Notes under the pieces: model-generated
Told to the model about the DNA's origin: nothing
The model's input: the letters and a program-made list of their open reading frames with translations, nothing else
Database searches by the model: none
From: a virus
Virus record (IMG/VR): IMGVR_UViG_3300025289_000058
Coordinates: 1 to 40,031 of that record
Direction: 5' to 3' (one strand)
Length of the DNA: 40,031 nt
In this document: positions 1 through 8,193 of the stretch, one piece after another
How positions within the stretch are numbered: position 1 is the stretch's first letter
Layout of the letters: each line of letters starts with the position of its first letter
Translations under genes and position numbers: made by a program

Positions 1-80
1 TCCGGACCTCTGAATCTATTAAAGTAATTAATATATTCAAGATTTTCTATTGGTTTAGACGTAAATAATATACTGCACAT
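1..80 (-). CDS. Class II glutamine amidotransferase / asparagine synthase-like, N-terminus only
   Basis: Only the first 26 codons are inside the window; the gene runs off the left edge. The protein begins Met-Cys-Ser-Ile-Leu-Phe and reaches Arg-Gly-Pro followed by a codon starting GA. Class II (Ntn) amidotransferases such as asparagine synthase use Cys2 as the nucleophile after Met removal and carry an RGPD motif about 25-30 residues in, so both hallmarks fit (canonical start is MCGI; here Ser replaces Gly). AsnB-like enzymes occur in glycan clusters, where they amidate sugar acids, which suits the sugar genes upstream. The start lies 8 nt after the methyltransferase stop, so it is the next gene of the same operon. 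Confidence 0.6.
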   Translation of the reverse strand, partial: MCSILFTSKPIENLEYINYFNRFRGP

Positions 81-88
81 ATCTGTTA

Positions 89-826
89 TTAATTAAAAAA
101 ACACATTAAAATTTTTCTTCTTTTAAAATTTTCTTTCCAATCCTGAATATTGTTTTTAAAATCAAAATTTTTCTTTTTATGAACAAATGTCATTCCTAAT
201 GATGAAAAATTCGTTTCTATTTTTACATATTCATCTTCATGAATTAAAATTAATTCATCATTATTTATATTTCTTGATTCGGGTAATAAATTTATTTTAA
301 AAAACTCGCTAACTGCTTTATCTGGAGTTTCCCAATCAATTCCTCCATAATGGTCAAATCCAAGTCCTGTATTGCCGGCGAACTTACCTGCACAATTATG
401 GTCTGATTTATGTATGTAATTTTTCCAGCTAGTATCATGGAAAACGGCATATCCACCTTCTTTTATTAAGTCATACCAAAAATAAAGTTCACATAAAACT
501 TGTTCTTTTGCATGAACAGAATCAAAAAAAACAAAATCAACTTGACCACCTTTCCAATTTTCTCCAACCTTAACAGAGTCCATTTTCATATAAGTATAAT
601 TAGGATGATTAGTTTGAAAATATGGTATTGGATCAATTCCATATATTCTATTGTTATTTTCTGTTGCATAATTCAACATTAATAAAGAACTTTTACCTTC
701 TTCTACTCCTATATCTACTATTGTTCCATTTTTAATTGAATCAAATATTTCCATCAATTTTTCAGTAGACTTACATCCAAGTTCTGAATTTTTTATGTAA
801 TTTATTTTTTGCTCTGTTAAATACAT
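89..826 (-). CDS. SAM-dependent methyltransferase, Methyltransf_24-like
   Basis: A 245-residue class I methyltransferase. The glycine-rich SAM loop is VDIGVEEGKSS (37-47), followed by the acidic strand end GIDP (63-66), the FVFFDSVHA segment (98-106) and HDTSW (130-134). The order matches Methyltransf_24 / cephalosporin-hydroxylase-like enzymes, often found in sugar or natural-product clusters, where they methylate hydroxyls. There is no membrane segment. It lies 5 nt downstream of the DUF616 gene and 8 nt upstream of the asparagine-synthase-like gene, so it belongs to the glycan operon. A sugar O-methyltransferase is the best guess; the substrate cannot be read from sequence. Confidence 0.75.
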   Translation of the reverse strand: MYLTEQKINYIKNSELGCKSTEKLMEIFDSIKNGTIVDIGVEEGKSSLLMLNYATENNNRIYGIDPIPYFQTNHPNYTYMKMDSVKVGENWKGGQVDFVFFDSVHAKEQVLCELYFWYDLIKEGGYAVFHDTSWKNYIHKSDHNCAGKFAGNTGLGFDHYGGIDWETPDKAVSEFFKINLLPESRNINNDELILIHEDEYVKIETNFSSLGMTFVHKKKNFDFKNNIQDWKENFKRRKILMCFFN

Positions 827-831
827 TTTAT

Positions 832-1542
832 TTATATTATAAATGATGAATGATGTCTTGTTTGAGGGATTAAATCATTATACCCTATATTGTTTGTTTT
901 TGGATTTATCCCATTCGCATAACCTGGCATAACAGAAAATTTTATACCTGTTTTCCACAAACAAAAAGGAAAACTTATTTGGTCTCTGGAGCTATATTTG
1001 CAAATTTGTTCCCACCACATTAAATTAAAAGTAGTTGTTTCAAAGCAATTACGTCTAACTATTACCGGTAACTCAAAAAGTCCAAAGTCAAATGGAAAAT
1101 CCAATTTTTGATATTCTTTAATTTGATTAGTTACATTCACCGTGTGGTCATAATTCAATTTTATAATCTCATTAGCTTCACTATAAGCACACCCTCTTTG
1201 ATTGTGTTTAAACACGGCTAAACAAGAATCTTTTAAGTATTTATCTGCTAATTCTTGAGGATTAGCAACAACATCATGTGTAGCATCAGTCCAAAAATAA
1301 AAATCATATCCCGGAATAAATAATTCAGGCATTATTTTATAAGGCTTTGCTTTTCTCCTGTTTGAAAAACGTTCATCATTTGTAAAAGGAAAAATTTTCA
1401 ATTGTTTCCACGGATAAATCTGTTCTTCGATAGGTTCATCAACAAAAGCAAAATAATCAGCATTTTCATGAACCACCGTTGGAACTGAAAGTTTATCTCT
1501 GTTTCCAGACATAGCTGTTAATATAGCAATTTTATTTTTCAA
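832..1542 (-). CDS. DUF616 (TOD1/MUCI70-like) glycosyltransferase-type protein
   Basis: A 236-residue protein with the N-terminal strand IAILTA, the basic segment RRKAKPYK (62-69) and an aromatic/acidic YFWTDATHDV block (82-91). This is the pattern of the DUF616 domain (TOD1/MUCI70 family), a GT-A-like fold in which the Trp-x-Asp segment sits where the metal-binding DxD lies. CAYSEANEI and a C-terminal His-rich tail complete the usual domain length. The start codon overlaps the end of the epimerase gene by 4 nt, so the two are probably translationally coupled. Likely role: sugar transfer onto a phage or host-surface glycan; acceptor unknown. Confidence 0.65.
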   Translation of the reverse strand: MKNKIAILTAMSGNRDKLSVPTVVHENADYFAFVDEPIEEQIYPWKQLKIFPFTNDERFSNRRKAKPYKIMPELFIPGYDFYFWTDATHDVVANPQELADKYLKDSCLAVFKHNQRGCAYSEANEIIKLNYDHTVNVTNQIKEYQKLDFPFDFGLFELPVIVRRNCFETTTFNLMWWEQICKYSSRDQISFPFCLWKTGIKFSVMPGYANGINPKTNNIGYNDLIPQTRHHSSFII

Positions 1543-2477
1543 TTGTTGTTTAAATTAGCTTTTAGTTTCTCCATATTCAAAATTCCATCCACATATTCTT
1601 TAGATATTGCAACTTTTGGTTTCCATCTAAGAATTGTTCTTGCTTTATAATTATCAGCCAATGTTTCTTTTGGTTCTAAAACATTACCAATATATTTTTT
1701 TTCTCCTCCAAAATAAGAAGCAATTTCGTTTATTGAAGTGTTTTTACCAAAACCAATATTAAAACATTGACCATTTAATGGTATGTTTTTATTATATTTC
1801 ATTGCAAGAATATTAGCATTAACAACGTCTGAAACATGGGTAAAATCCCTCTTTTGTTCTCCATCATTTGTTATAGTTAATGCGTCACCGGCCATATGTT
1901 GTCTTGTGAATATTCCAAGGATTGTACAATATGCTCCCGATGTTGGTTGTCTATTTCCAAAAACACTAAAATATCTCAGACAAACAGTATCAAGACCATA
2001 AATTTTACTATAAAGCTGACAATATTGTTCTCCAATTAATTTTTGTAAAGCATATGGACTAATTGGGTCTGGAGTCATAGTCTCTTCAAATGGTAATTTG
2101 TCTCCGTTTCCGTACACTGAAGATGATGAACTAAATATAAATCTTTTTACAGTTTTTGCTCTTGCAGCTGAATCAAGAAGTTTTAAAGTAGCTTTAACAT
2201 TATTATCATTAAAACCTAATGGATCAATAATTGATGGTTGTACTCTTGCTTTAGCTGCTACATGGAAAACATAATCAACATTTTTCATTATCATATCAAG
2301 AGCATCCGTTGGTATTGTTACCAAATCTTCATTTATGAAAGTGCATTTGAAATTTAAATTTTCTTTTTTTCCAGTTGAAAGATTGTCAATGCCAATCACA
2401 TTATGTCCTTGTTCTATTAATTTATCAGCAAGATTACTTCCAATAAAACCAGCTATACCCGTAATTAGAATTTTCAT
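1539..2477 (-). CDS. NAD-dependent sugar-nucleotide epimerase/dehydratase (GalE-like)
   Basis: An extended short-chain dehydrogenase of 312 residues, normal for the family. The NAD-binding GxxGFIG lies at 7-13, DNLSTG at 31-36, the catalytic serine region SSSSSVYG at 116-123, and the Tyr-x3-Lys pair is Tyr142/Lys146 in PYALQK. The C-terminal half has the substrate-binding FNIGFGK segment. It should interconvert or dehydrate an NDP-sugar for the neighbouring glycosyltransferases. It has its own host-type promoter (2482-2512) just after the inserted GIY-YIG gene, so it stays expressed despite that insertion. UDP-glucose/UDP-GlcNAc C4-epimerase is the closest guess. Confidence 0.85.
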   Translation of the reverse strand: MKILITGIAGFIGSNLADKLIEQGHNVIGIDNLSTGKKENLNFKCTFINEDLVTIPTDALDMIMKNVDYVFHVAAKARVQPSIIDPLGFNDNNVKATLKLLDSAARAKTVKRFIFSSSSSVYGNGDKLPFEETMTPDPISPYALQKLIGEQYCQLYSKIYGLDTVCLRYFSVFGNRQPTSGAYCTILGIFTRQHMAGDALTITNDGEQKRDFTHVSDVVNANILAMKYNKNIPLNGQCFNIGFGKNTSINEIASYFGGEKKYIGNVLEPKETLADNYKARTILRWKPKVAISKEYVDGILNMEKLKANLNNN

Positions 2478-2481
2478 AAAA

Positions 2482-2512
2482 CAAATCTATGTGATTTTTA
2501 TTTAAAAGTCAA
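2482..2512 (-). promoter_or_regulatory. Bacteroidota-type promoter before the epimerase gene
   Basis: Read on the minus strand: TTG (2510-2512), 20 nt spacer, TAGATTTG (2482-2489). This fits the Bacteroidota primary-sigma consensus TTTG/TTG-N19-21-TAnnTTTG. The -33 element lies inside the last codons of the GIY-YIG gene. The start codon follows 4 nt after the -7 box, so the leader would be very short. Confidence 0.6.
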
Positions 2513-3527
2513 CAGTCTGTAAATTATTCTTGAATTTTAAAAATGTATTATTTAATATTTTATGATTTTTAAATCTTAAAATTGTTTTTTTGTTATTATT
2601 ACATAATTTTTTTATGGCTCTCCTTGTTATCTTTAATAATTTCTCTGCCTCACTTAAACTTTTCCATTCTTTTAAAATATTTCCACATAAATCAACTTGA
2701 ATTATTGCTTTACAATCCTTTCTTATGTTTTTTGTCTTTTGAAATGTGATGTCTTTTTCATTTTTAAATTTGAATATAAATTCATTTTTATAAACCTTAT
2801 TATTTATGCAATAATTTTTAAGTGTAACGTATGTGCTTTTTAATTCTCTCACCAAATCACCCATAGACTTCCATTCTTTTATAAGAACTAACTTTATATC
2901 ATATTGGCATATAATTTTAGCTCTTTTTATATTTGAATTTATTAATATTTCATTGCGTTTACCAAAAAAATGATTTTTTTCACCACTTATAGATTGGCTA
3001 TTTTTAAAATTTCTTTCTTCTTGTCTTTTGTTTGCTTCTTCAGTGCCATATTTTTCTGTCCATAAACTATATAAACTTCTACCATACATAGAGTTGCTAT
3101 CACCAGCATATTTACCTTTTCTAATAAAAGAAGCATTTGCTTTTTGTTCACTTGTCAGCGTTGCCCCTAATGAACTTGAAGCAACTCTTCTAATATTATA
3201 TCCTAGTTTTTGAAATTTATTATTATCTTCATTTGCAAATAATAAAGCATTTAAATAAAGCTGTTCTATAAAAACTAATTCTTTTCTTAATTCTTCTTTG
3301 TTAAATATTTCTGCAAATTGTAATGTGTGAATTATTTCAAAATTAAAACTTTCTTTTTTATATTTATTCCAAGCATTTTGTAATTTTTTTGAATGATGTT
3401 CGTTTTTTAATAATTCCCTTTTATGTATAATGTATCTTCCTTCTAAATCATAAGAACTTCCGATATAAAGTTTTCCATTAATTTCATTCGTTATTTTATA
3501 AACTCCAGCTATAATTTTATTTTTCAT
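2502..3527 (-). CDS. Free-standing GIY-YIG homing endonuclease with NUMOD DNA-binding modules
   Basis: A 341-residue homing endonuclease. The GIY-YIG nuclease domain opens the protein (GVYKIT at 8-13, YIGSS at 21-25, Arg31). NUMOD3-like GKYAGDSNSMYGR and GEKNHFFGK segments follow, then two NUMOD1-like repeats, the second at about 275-315. I chose the start at 3527 because a strong Shine-Dalgarno (GGAGG at 3533-3537) precedes it; an upstream in-frame ATG at 3560 has none. Such enzymes cut a phage target site and spread their own gene. The start overlaps the RHH gene by 11 nt. A Shine-Dalgarno is otherwise rare in this window, which may hint at foreign origin. Confidence 0.9.
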   Translation of the reverse strand: MKNKIIAGVYKITNEINGKLYIGSSYDLEGRYIIHKRELLKNEHHSKKLQNAWNKYKKESFNFEIIHTLQFAEIFNKEELRKELVFIEQLYLNALLFANEDNNKFQKLGYNIRRVASSSLGATLTSEQKANASFIRKGKYAGDSNSMYGRSLYSLWTEKYGTEEANKRQEERNFKNSQSISGEKNHFFGKRNEILINSNIKRAKIICQYDIKLVLIKEWKSMGDLVRELKSTYVTLKNYCINNKVYKNEFIFKFKNEKDITFQKTKNIRKDCKAIIQVDLCGNILKEWKSLSEAEKLLKITRRAIKKLCNNNKKTILRFKNHKILNNTFLKFKNNLQTVDF

Positions 3528-3684
3528 TTTTACCTCCACTTTCATTAAAATAATTAACAAGAATCCAATTAATAAGTTTAGATTTATTTAAATTATATTC
3601 AGATAATTTTTTAAATTGATTATCATCAATGGTAATTGATAATTTTATTTTGGATTGGTCTATTGTTTTGTTATTTATACTCAT
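3517..3684 (-). CDS. Small ribbon-helix-helix (RHH) DNA-binding protein coupled to the GIY-YIG gene
   Basis: A 55-residue reading frame below usual length cut-offs. It has a basic N-terminus, a strand KIKLSITIDD, then two short helices around NLNKSKLINWILVNYF. This strand-helix-helix layout is that of MetJ/Arc-type RHH proteins, which bind operators as dimers. Its 3' end overlaps the GIY-YIG start by 11 nt in another frame, and its Ser-Gly-Gly codons contain that gene's Shine-Dalgarno. It resembles the 53-residue protein just upstream (SIT-D...NKSKLIN). Inference: a repressor or targeting partner for the endonuclease. Confidence 0.6.
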   Translation of the reverse strand: MSINNKTIDQSKIKLSITIDDNQFKKLSEYNLNKSKLINWILVNYFNESGGKNEK

Positions 3685-3694
3685 TTATTTGTTT

Positions 3695-3706
3695 TTAAAT
3701 AAATAG
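3695..3706 (-). promoter_or_regulatory. CTATTTA motif upstream of RHH gene
   Basis: Minus strand reads CTATTTATTTAA, ending 10 nt before the RHH start at 3684. One of eight CTATTTA-plus-A-rich motifs found just before starts in this window; candidate phage-specific promoter. Confidence 0.35.
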
Positions 3707-3734
3707 AGATAAATAATCAAAAATCATATTTATA

Positions 3735-3896
3735 TTACTTTTTCCTTAAAAAATTTTTCAACATATCCTCTTCATTTTTAATAAAATTATCTATTAAAAA
3801 ATTAATAAGTTTGGATTTATTAATTTTCTTTTCTTCCATAATGTTATTTATTGCTCTGTCTAAAGTAATTGATATTATTTTTTTATTTTTTTTCAT
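3735..3896 (-). CDS. Small ribbon-helix-helix (RHH) protein
   Basis: A 53-residue protein starting MKKNKK. A strand KKIISITLDRAI is followed by helices containing EEKKINKSKLINFLIDNFI, as in Arc/MetJ-type RHH repressors. An upstream in-frame ATG (3947) exists but would overlap the GT10 gene; the internal start lies 10 nt after that gene's stop. It is clearly related to the next RHH protein (3517-3684), with SIT(L/I)D and NKSKLIN shared, so the pair likely arose by duplication. Both sit directly before the GIY-YIG gene. A DNA-binding role is inferred from fold pattern only. Confidence 0.6.
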   Translation of the reverse strand: MKKNKKIISITLDRAINNIMEEKKINKSKLINFLIDNFIKNEEDMLKNFLRKK

Positions 3897-3906
3897 TATA
3901 ATTATT

Positions 3907-4707
3907 TTATTCAGAAAATTTTTTAATTTTAATCTGTTCAAGTACATCCTTTACTCTTTTCTGCCAATCATAATATTCTAATGCTTTATTATAGTTTTCT
4001 TCTATGGTTGGTAACATTTCTTGATATGTATTCTCATTTACGTTTTTACAAATTTCAATACACTCCTTAATGTTAGAAAATTTTATTATCCCTTTTTCAT
4101 TAAAATATTCACCAATATTTGGACATCCACAATAAATCGGAATAGTTTTAGAAATGAAACAATCGAGTAATTTTTCTGAAAACCAGTTTGCTTTTACATC
4201 ATTTTCAATCGCTATATGAAATTGTGAATTAAACAATTCATCTTTATCATTACCTATGATTGGATTTCCTAAAAGCTCACCTGGTTGTCCAAATGAACTC
4301 GCAAAGAATTTTTTATTAGGAATTTTATCTTGTTCATACCACAATTCCTGTCTCATAACTTGGTATTTTGTCCAAATTTTATGACCTACAATCGTTGATA
4401 TACTAAAATCTTTAATATATTCCTTGTTTGATGCCCATATAGAATTGAAAGTAAATAATATTGCGTTGTCATATTTTTCAATAACATCTTGGTTATGAGT
4501 TAAAATATAATCAAATAATTTATCATATTTTGGGAGGTGTTTACAAATTCCAGAAATAACATCAGGCTCAGATAACATTAAAATATTAACTTCATCACTA
4601 TTGATTACCGGCGGAATTGTATCTATATATAGATTATATTGAATTTTTGAAGAAAAATCTATTCCTTGTACATAACTTCCTTCTGGGAAAATTTTTATTG
4701 GTTTCAT
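3907..4707 (-). CDS. Glycosyltransferase family 10 (fucosyltransferase-like)
   Basis: A 266-residue protein whose C-terminal half carries the GT10 signature at about 163-202: FHIAIEN, then WFSEKLLDCFISKTIPIYCG and PNIGEYF. In alpha-1,3-fucosyltransferases this Glu-Lys segment binds the GDP-sugar (GT-B fold). The N-terminal acceptor half is shorter than in eukaryotic enzymes, as in bacterial and viral members, and there is no membrane anchor, so it should be cytosolic. It overlaps the upstream GT2 gene by 4 nt. GDP-fucose or a similar donor is likely; the acceptor is unknown. Confidence 0.8.
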   Translation of the reverse strand: MKPIKIFPEGSYVQGIDFSSKIQYNLYIDTIPPVINSDEVNILMLSEPDVISGICKHLPKYDKLFDYILTHNQDVIEKYDNAILFTFNSIWASNKEYIKDFSISTIVGHKIWTKYQVMRQELWYEQDKIPNKKFFASSFGQPGELLGNPIIGNDKDELFNSQFHIAIENDVKANWFSEKLLDCFISKTIPIYCGCPNIGEYFNEKGIIKFSNIKECIEICKNVNENTYQEMLPTIEENYNKALEYYDWQKRVKDVLEQIKIKKFSE

Positions 4708-5411
4708 TTTTTATAAGAGTTTAAAGCTTCATCACTATTTGCATCATGATATAAATAATTATTCCAAAACGCAGAAAATTCACCCATGTTTGGTTGAGCC
4801 ATCCAACTCAAAAATTGATTAGAAGCATCATTTGTATTATATCCGGTGCCTTCTCTGTGGAAAATATTTATAGAATCGTCGATTACACATCTTAATTTAT
4901 TTTTAAGACACATAAACCCCTTAAGAGCGTCAACGCCGTGTCCGAGCTTATTAATATTAACATCTACAGGATAGATTTGTTCAATTATTTTTCTGCTTGC
5001 AGCAAATAAAAAACCTTCAACAAAAAGGACATCTCTAAGTCCTCCTGATTGTCTATTTTTACAATGTTTATGAGATTGTCCGGTTGATGATGGTGAATAA
5101 ACTCCAACATCCTCTGGTAATGCATCAATATTAATTTTCAATTTTTCTACATCTGATTTTTTCATAACAATATCAGAGCAAATTAAAAATAACCAATCAT
5201 AATTTTTTTCAAGCATTTCTTGAGAAGCTCTATTGAACAATCCTGAATATCCTACGTTTTCTAACTTTATATCAAAATCATCAGGTTGTTCTTTTGAGCC
5301 ACTATCGATAATTAAAACCGATTCAAAATGTTCTTTAAATATGTTTTTTAAATTAATGGCTTCATCATTTAAGTTGTAATTTACAATTGTTACTAATATA
5401 TTTTTACTCAT
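4704..5411 (-). CDS. Glycosyltransferase family 2-like protein
   Basis: A 235-residue GT-A-type protein. LVTIVNYN (6-13) is the usual nucleotide-binding first strand of family 2 and ICSDI (77-81) is in the position of the DxD-type metal site. The later GHGVDALKGFMC segment with FHREGTGYN fits the acceptor-side region of rhamnosyl/galactosyl transferases. It overlaps the GT10 gene by 4 nt and starts 12 nt after the 106-residue gene, so it is in the same operon. Donor sugar not determinable. Confidence 0.75.
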   Translation of the reverse strand: MSKNILVTIVNYNLNDEAINLKNIFKEHFESVLIIDSGSKEQPDDFDIKLENVGYSGLFNRASQEMLEKNYDWLFLICSDIVMKKSDVEKLKINIDALPEDVGVYSPSSTGQSHKHCKNRQSGGLRDVLFVEGFLFAASRKIIEQIYPVDVNINKLGHGVDALKGFMCLKNKLRCVIDDSINIFHREGTGYNTNDASNQFLSWMAQPNMGEFSAFWNNYLYHDANSDEALNSYKK

Positions 5412-5423
5412 ATCGTTATGTTT

Positions 5424-5744
5424 TTAAAATTTTTCTACAATCACTTTTCTTGTTTCAGCTACTGCATTTATGTGAGATGTTATTCTTTCAAGATTTCTAT
5501 TAGTGGCTTCTATTTTCTTCATTATGTCTTCTGAAATTGTTTCAGAAGTTATAAACATTGGTGCATTAATACACTCTACGCGAGTTTCTTGATCACAAAC
5601 TGGTATTACATATTGTATAACTTTATCCTTATCATCTTCTTTTAGCTCAATCATTCTTTTGACATTAGCCATATATTCAGTCATTTCATAATTTTCTACA
5701 TTACCAACATTTATATAGAATACAAGTATTGTTTTATCAAGCAT
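5424..5744 (-). CDS. Conserved phage protein of unknown function
   Basis: A 106-residue soluble protein. The N-terminal ILVFYINVGN strand, a central VIQYVIPVCDQETRVECINAP segment and a charged C-terminal helix resemble a small family I associate with T4-like phages (VGN ... PV...TRIECIN), which has no assigned function. The end overlaps nothing; the start overlaps the end of the ART-like gene (5737) by 8 nt, showing tight coupling. No catalytic motif is evident. Confidence 0.6.
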   Translation of the reverse strand: MLDKTILVFYINVGNVENYEMTEYMANVKRMIELKEDDKDKVIQYVIPVCDQETRVECINAPMFITSETISEDIMKKIEATNRNLERITSHINAVAETRKVIVEKF

Positions 5745-6537
5745 TTGTTTGAAATTTAATGTTTTGTTTTAAAACTGTGATAGCAATAGGAGGCACATTT
5801 TCTATTAAATATACTCCTGGAATCTTTTTTTCTCTATCCTCAAGAATATATAAATTTTCTTTTTTTAAGTCTTTAATCTTTGACGTTTCTATTTCTAAAA
5901 TCACATAAGTATTTTCTTTATTTACTTTAAAAATGTCTTTCATTTTTTTAACACTATTTTTGGTTAGTCCGAAATATAATCTTTTCTTATTAAGTGTTTC
6001 ATCTGGGTATTTTTTAGGGCTCAAACCCATTTGTAATATATTTTCAACATCATTTTTATCACAAAGATGATATAATTTTTCTGGATTTTTATTTAATTGG
6101 GTATCAAATCTCGGTTCTATAAAAAAAGTAAATTCTTCTATATCTTTTAATTTTCTACCTAAATATCTTTCTAATGAATGGCGAGAACGATATTCTATAA
6201 AATAAGGGGTTTTTATGTTTTTTTGTTTAATTCTTATTTCGGATATATAACAAGAATCATCATCCGAATGTGACTCTAATCTTTCCACAAAACGTCTATT
6301 AAAGTGAGTAATATAAATAATAATCGTATTTGTTTTTTTATTTATCTTCACTTTAAACTCCTCATCATTGTTAGGTTTAAAGTAATGATAAAAAGAATTT
6401 TTAACTTCCAACAATGACTTTGATTTATATATTAAAGATTCAGAATTAACAAGCATTCTTTCGTAAATCCTGATTTGATTAAATATAATAGGTTTATATT
6501 CTTCTTCTTTCAATTCTTTTAAATTATTTTCTTCCAT
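5737..6537 (-). CDS. ADP-ribosyltransferase-fold (Tpt1/DarT-like) protein, copy 1
   Basis: A 266-residue protein. The C-terminal domain (about 140-262) has EPRFD..LNKNPEKLYHLC with His157, then ILQMGLSP, RLYFGLT (186-192), a hydrophobic TYVILEIE strand and GVYLIENVPP (241-250). The order (LYH..., I..GL.P, R-x-Y strand, late V/I-PP) matches Tpt1/KptA and DarT-type ADP-ribosyltransferase folds, which use NAD or ADP-ribosylated intermediates. The N-terminal 135 residues are unrecognised. The next gene upstream is a diverged copy with His157 at the same position. Possible target: host RNA polymerase, DNA or RNA; assignment rests on motif pattern alone. Confidence 0.5.
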   Translation of the reverse strand: MEENNLKELKEEEYKPIIFNQIRIYERMLVNSESLIYKSKSLLEVKNSFYHYFKPNNDEEFKVKINKKTNTIIIYITHFNRRFVERLESHSDDDSCYISEIRIKQKNIKTPYFIEYRSRHSLERYLGRKLKDIEEFTFFIEPRFDTQLNKNPEKLYHLCDKNDVENILQMGLSPKKYPDETLNKKRLYFGLTKNSVKKMKDIFKVNKENTYVILEIETSKIKDLKKENLYILEDREKKIPGVYLIENVPPIAITVLKQNIKFQTNA

Positions 6538-6543
6538 TTGTGT

Positions 6544-7359
6544 TTATTTAAAAAATTCAATTTTTTGTTCTAACACAGTTATTGCATCTGGAGGAATATT
6601 CTCTAAAGAAAAAACTCCTTTGTTTTTAAAATTAGGGTCATCAAAAAATCTTAAATTACTTTTATTTAAATTTTTTTCTCTTAATTGTTTTAATTTTTCA
6701 ACATCTATCTCTAATAAGCAAAATACATATTCATTCTCTTGGTCGTATTTTTGAATTTCACTTCCGATTCCTTTTGCACCTTCTCTTGAAAAGGCTAAAT
6801 AAATTCTATCTGGATGATTTGATATTTTAGAGCCACTTCTTGGTGTTAAACCAATTTTTAATATTTTAGAAAGATTTACTTGTGGACATAAATGAAAAAG
6901 TTTATCTGGTATTTTATTTATTTCTTTATCAAATTTAGCTTCTATTACAATAGATAACGATACTAATTTATCTTTTTCTTTAAATATTTTTTCAAAATCT
7001 TCTATACTATATTTTTTGTAACCAACTTTTCTATCTATTTCTGTACTATATCCAAATTCAGATATAAAATAACCAAGATTATTTAAAATAATAAAGAAAT
7101 TTTCTAATATCTTATTATCAAACCACAATATATCATTAACAACAATGGTATCTGTTGTTTTGTCAATTTTTACATCCAATTTTCTTGGATATTCTTCTCC
7201 GTCATAAATAAATTTCTGTTTTTGAGACCAGAATTTTAATCTACTCACAGCAACATCCAATGGAACAGTTTTTGTAAGACCCTCATCAATTAATAAATCA
7301 TCTTCATTCATCACTTTCTCTACTACTTTTTTTACTATTTTTCTTATTTTATCACTCAT
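6544..7359 (-). CDS. ADP-ribosyltransferase-fold (Tpt1/DarT-like) protein, copy 2
   Basis: A 271-residue paralogue of the next gene. The shared C-terminal domain has EAKFD..INKIPDKLFHLC (His157), ILKIGLTPRSGSK, HPDRIYLAFS (182-191), EYVFCLLEID (210-219) and GVFSLENIPPDAI (248-260). It keeps more of the canonical Arg-Ile-Tyr strand than copy 1. The N-terminus differs: a basic helix KIRKIVKKVVEKV, then a beta-rich part. The copies are 6 nt apart and co-transcribed. T4 itself carries ADP-ribosyltransferases (Alt, ModA, ModB) that remodel the host, but those are different families; function here is inferred. Confidence 0.5.
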   Translation of the reverse strand: MSDKIRKIVKKVVEKVMNEDDLLIDEGLTKTVPLDVAVSRLKFWSQKQKFIYDGEEYPRKLDVKIDKTTDTIVVNDILWFDNKILENFFIILNNLGYFISEFGYSTEIDRKVGYKKYSIEDFEKIFKEKDKLVSLSIVIEAKFDKEINKIPDKLFHLCPQVNLSKILKIGLTPRSGSKISNHPDRIYLAFSREGAKGIGSEIQKYDQENEYVFCLLEIDVEKLKQLREKNLNKSNLRFFDDPNFKNKGVFSLENIPPDAITVLEQKIEFFK

Positions 7360-7372
7360 GTTTCAAATTTCT

Positions 7373-8176
7373 TTAAGCATTTGTTTCAGTTTTTTCTATT
7401 GTTTTTACTTCCCTTGTAGGTTTTGGAATGTATGCCCAGCAACCATCAACATTCGAAAAATCCATTTCAGACAATTCTATTTGTTTGTCATTCTGATACA
7501 TTTCGTTTATTTGTTTTTGGTCAGGACCTGCAACATCTTTAACTACAACACTATGATTAAATGAGCACATTTCATTCCTTGGAAATGCTTCGAATACTTC
7601 AAAAAGATTTTCTTCAATTTGGTCAGGATTTTCGAAAGAAACTTGTTTAAGCATTTTAAGTAATTCTCTTGTTCTGAATATGTGCGCCTCAGTTGAAAAC
7701 GGGAATCCAAAATCAAGGTAGAGCTTTGACCAGTTCCACTTCATTGTTTTTCCATCTTCTCTGTCAACAATATCAACCAAACTATTAGCAGTGTTCATAT
7801 TTCTGCATAATTTAGTATTTTTACCTAACCTCAAAGAAAAACACAATGCATTTTGTTCAGATTCCATAATTGAGTTAATAGATTTAAAATCTTCTGAATT
7901 ATAAAAAATATTATCATCTCTCAAAAACATACTCAGTTCGGAGTTATTTTGTAATATCCTCAATACAGCTTCTTTAAAATTTGAATAGCCTGTCCAATTG
8001 ATATTTAAATCAGAAAATTCTGTTTTTAAATTTTCATACAATGGTTCATAATCAGATTTAAATGACCTATGAAGTACATGGAAATTAAACTCATTAACAT
8101 AATTTTTTCTTATGCTCTGAAGAAGTATTCTTAATCTGGCCGGATTATTTTCGCTAAAAATTATTGTGTTTATCAT
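7373..8176 (-). CDS. GT-A-type glycosyltransferase-like protein
   Basis: A 267-residue protein that starts INTIIFSENNPARLRILLQS, the typical first strand and helix of GT2-like enzymes. FLRDDNIFY has an acidic pair (87-88) where the metal-binding DxD is expected. The rest, with KWNWSKLY and a conserved FNHS segment, resembles a group of phage and bacterial glycosyltransferase-like proteins, but the usual ED/QxxRW motif is absent. It sits between the ART pair and the gp21-like gene with 13-17 nt gaps. Activity is uncertain. Confidence 0.5.
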   Translation of the reverse strand: MINTIIFSENNPARLRILLQSIRKNYVNEFNFHVLHRSFKSDYEPLYENLKTEFSDLNINWTGYSNFKEAVLRILQNNSELSMFLRDDNIFYNSEDFKSINSIMESEQNALCFSLRLGKNTKLCRNMNTANSLVDIVDREDGKTMKWNWSKLYLDFGFPFSTEAHIFRTRELLKMLKQVSFENPDQIEENLFEVFEAFPRNEMCSFNHSVVVKDVAGPDQKQINEMYQNDKQIELSEMDFSNVDGCWAYIPKPTREVKTIEKTETNA

Positions 8177-8193
8177 ATTTGTTTTTTATTAAT

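Noticed and set aside
2502-3560. Longer GIY-YIG start at 3560
   Set aside because: The extra residues match no family, overlap the RHH gene fully in sequence, and lack the Shine-Dalgarno seen at 3527.
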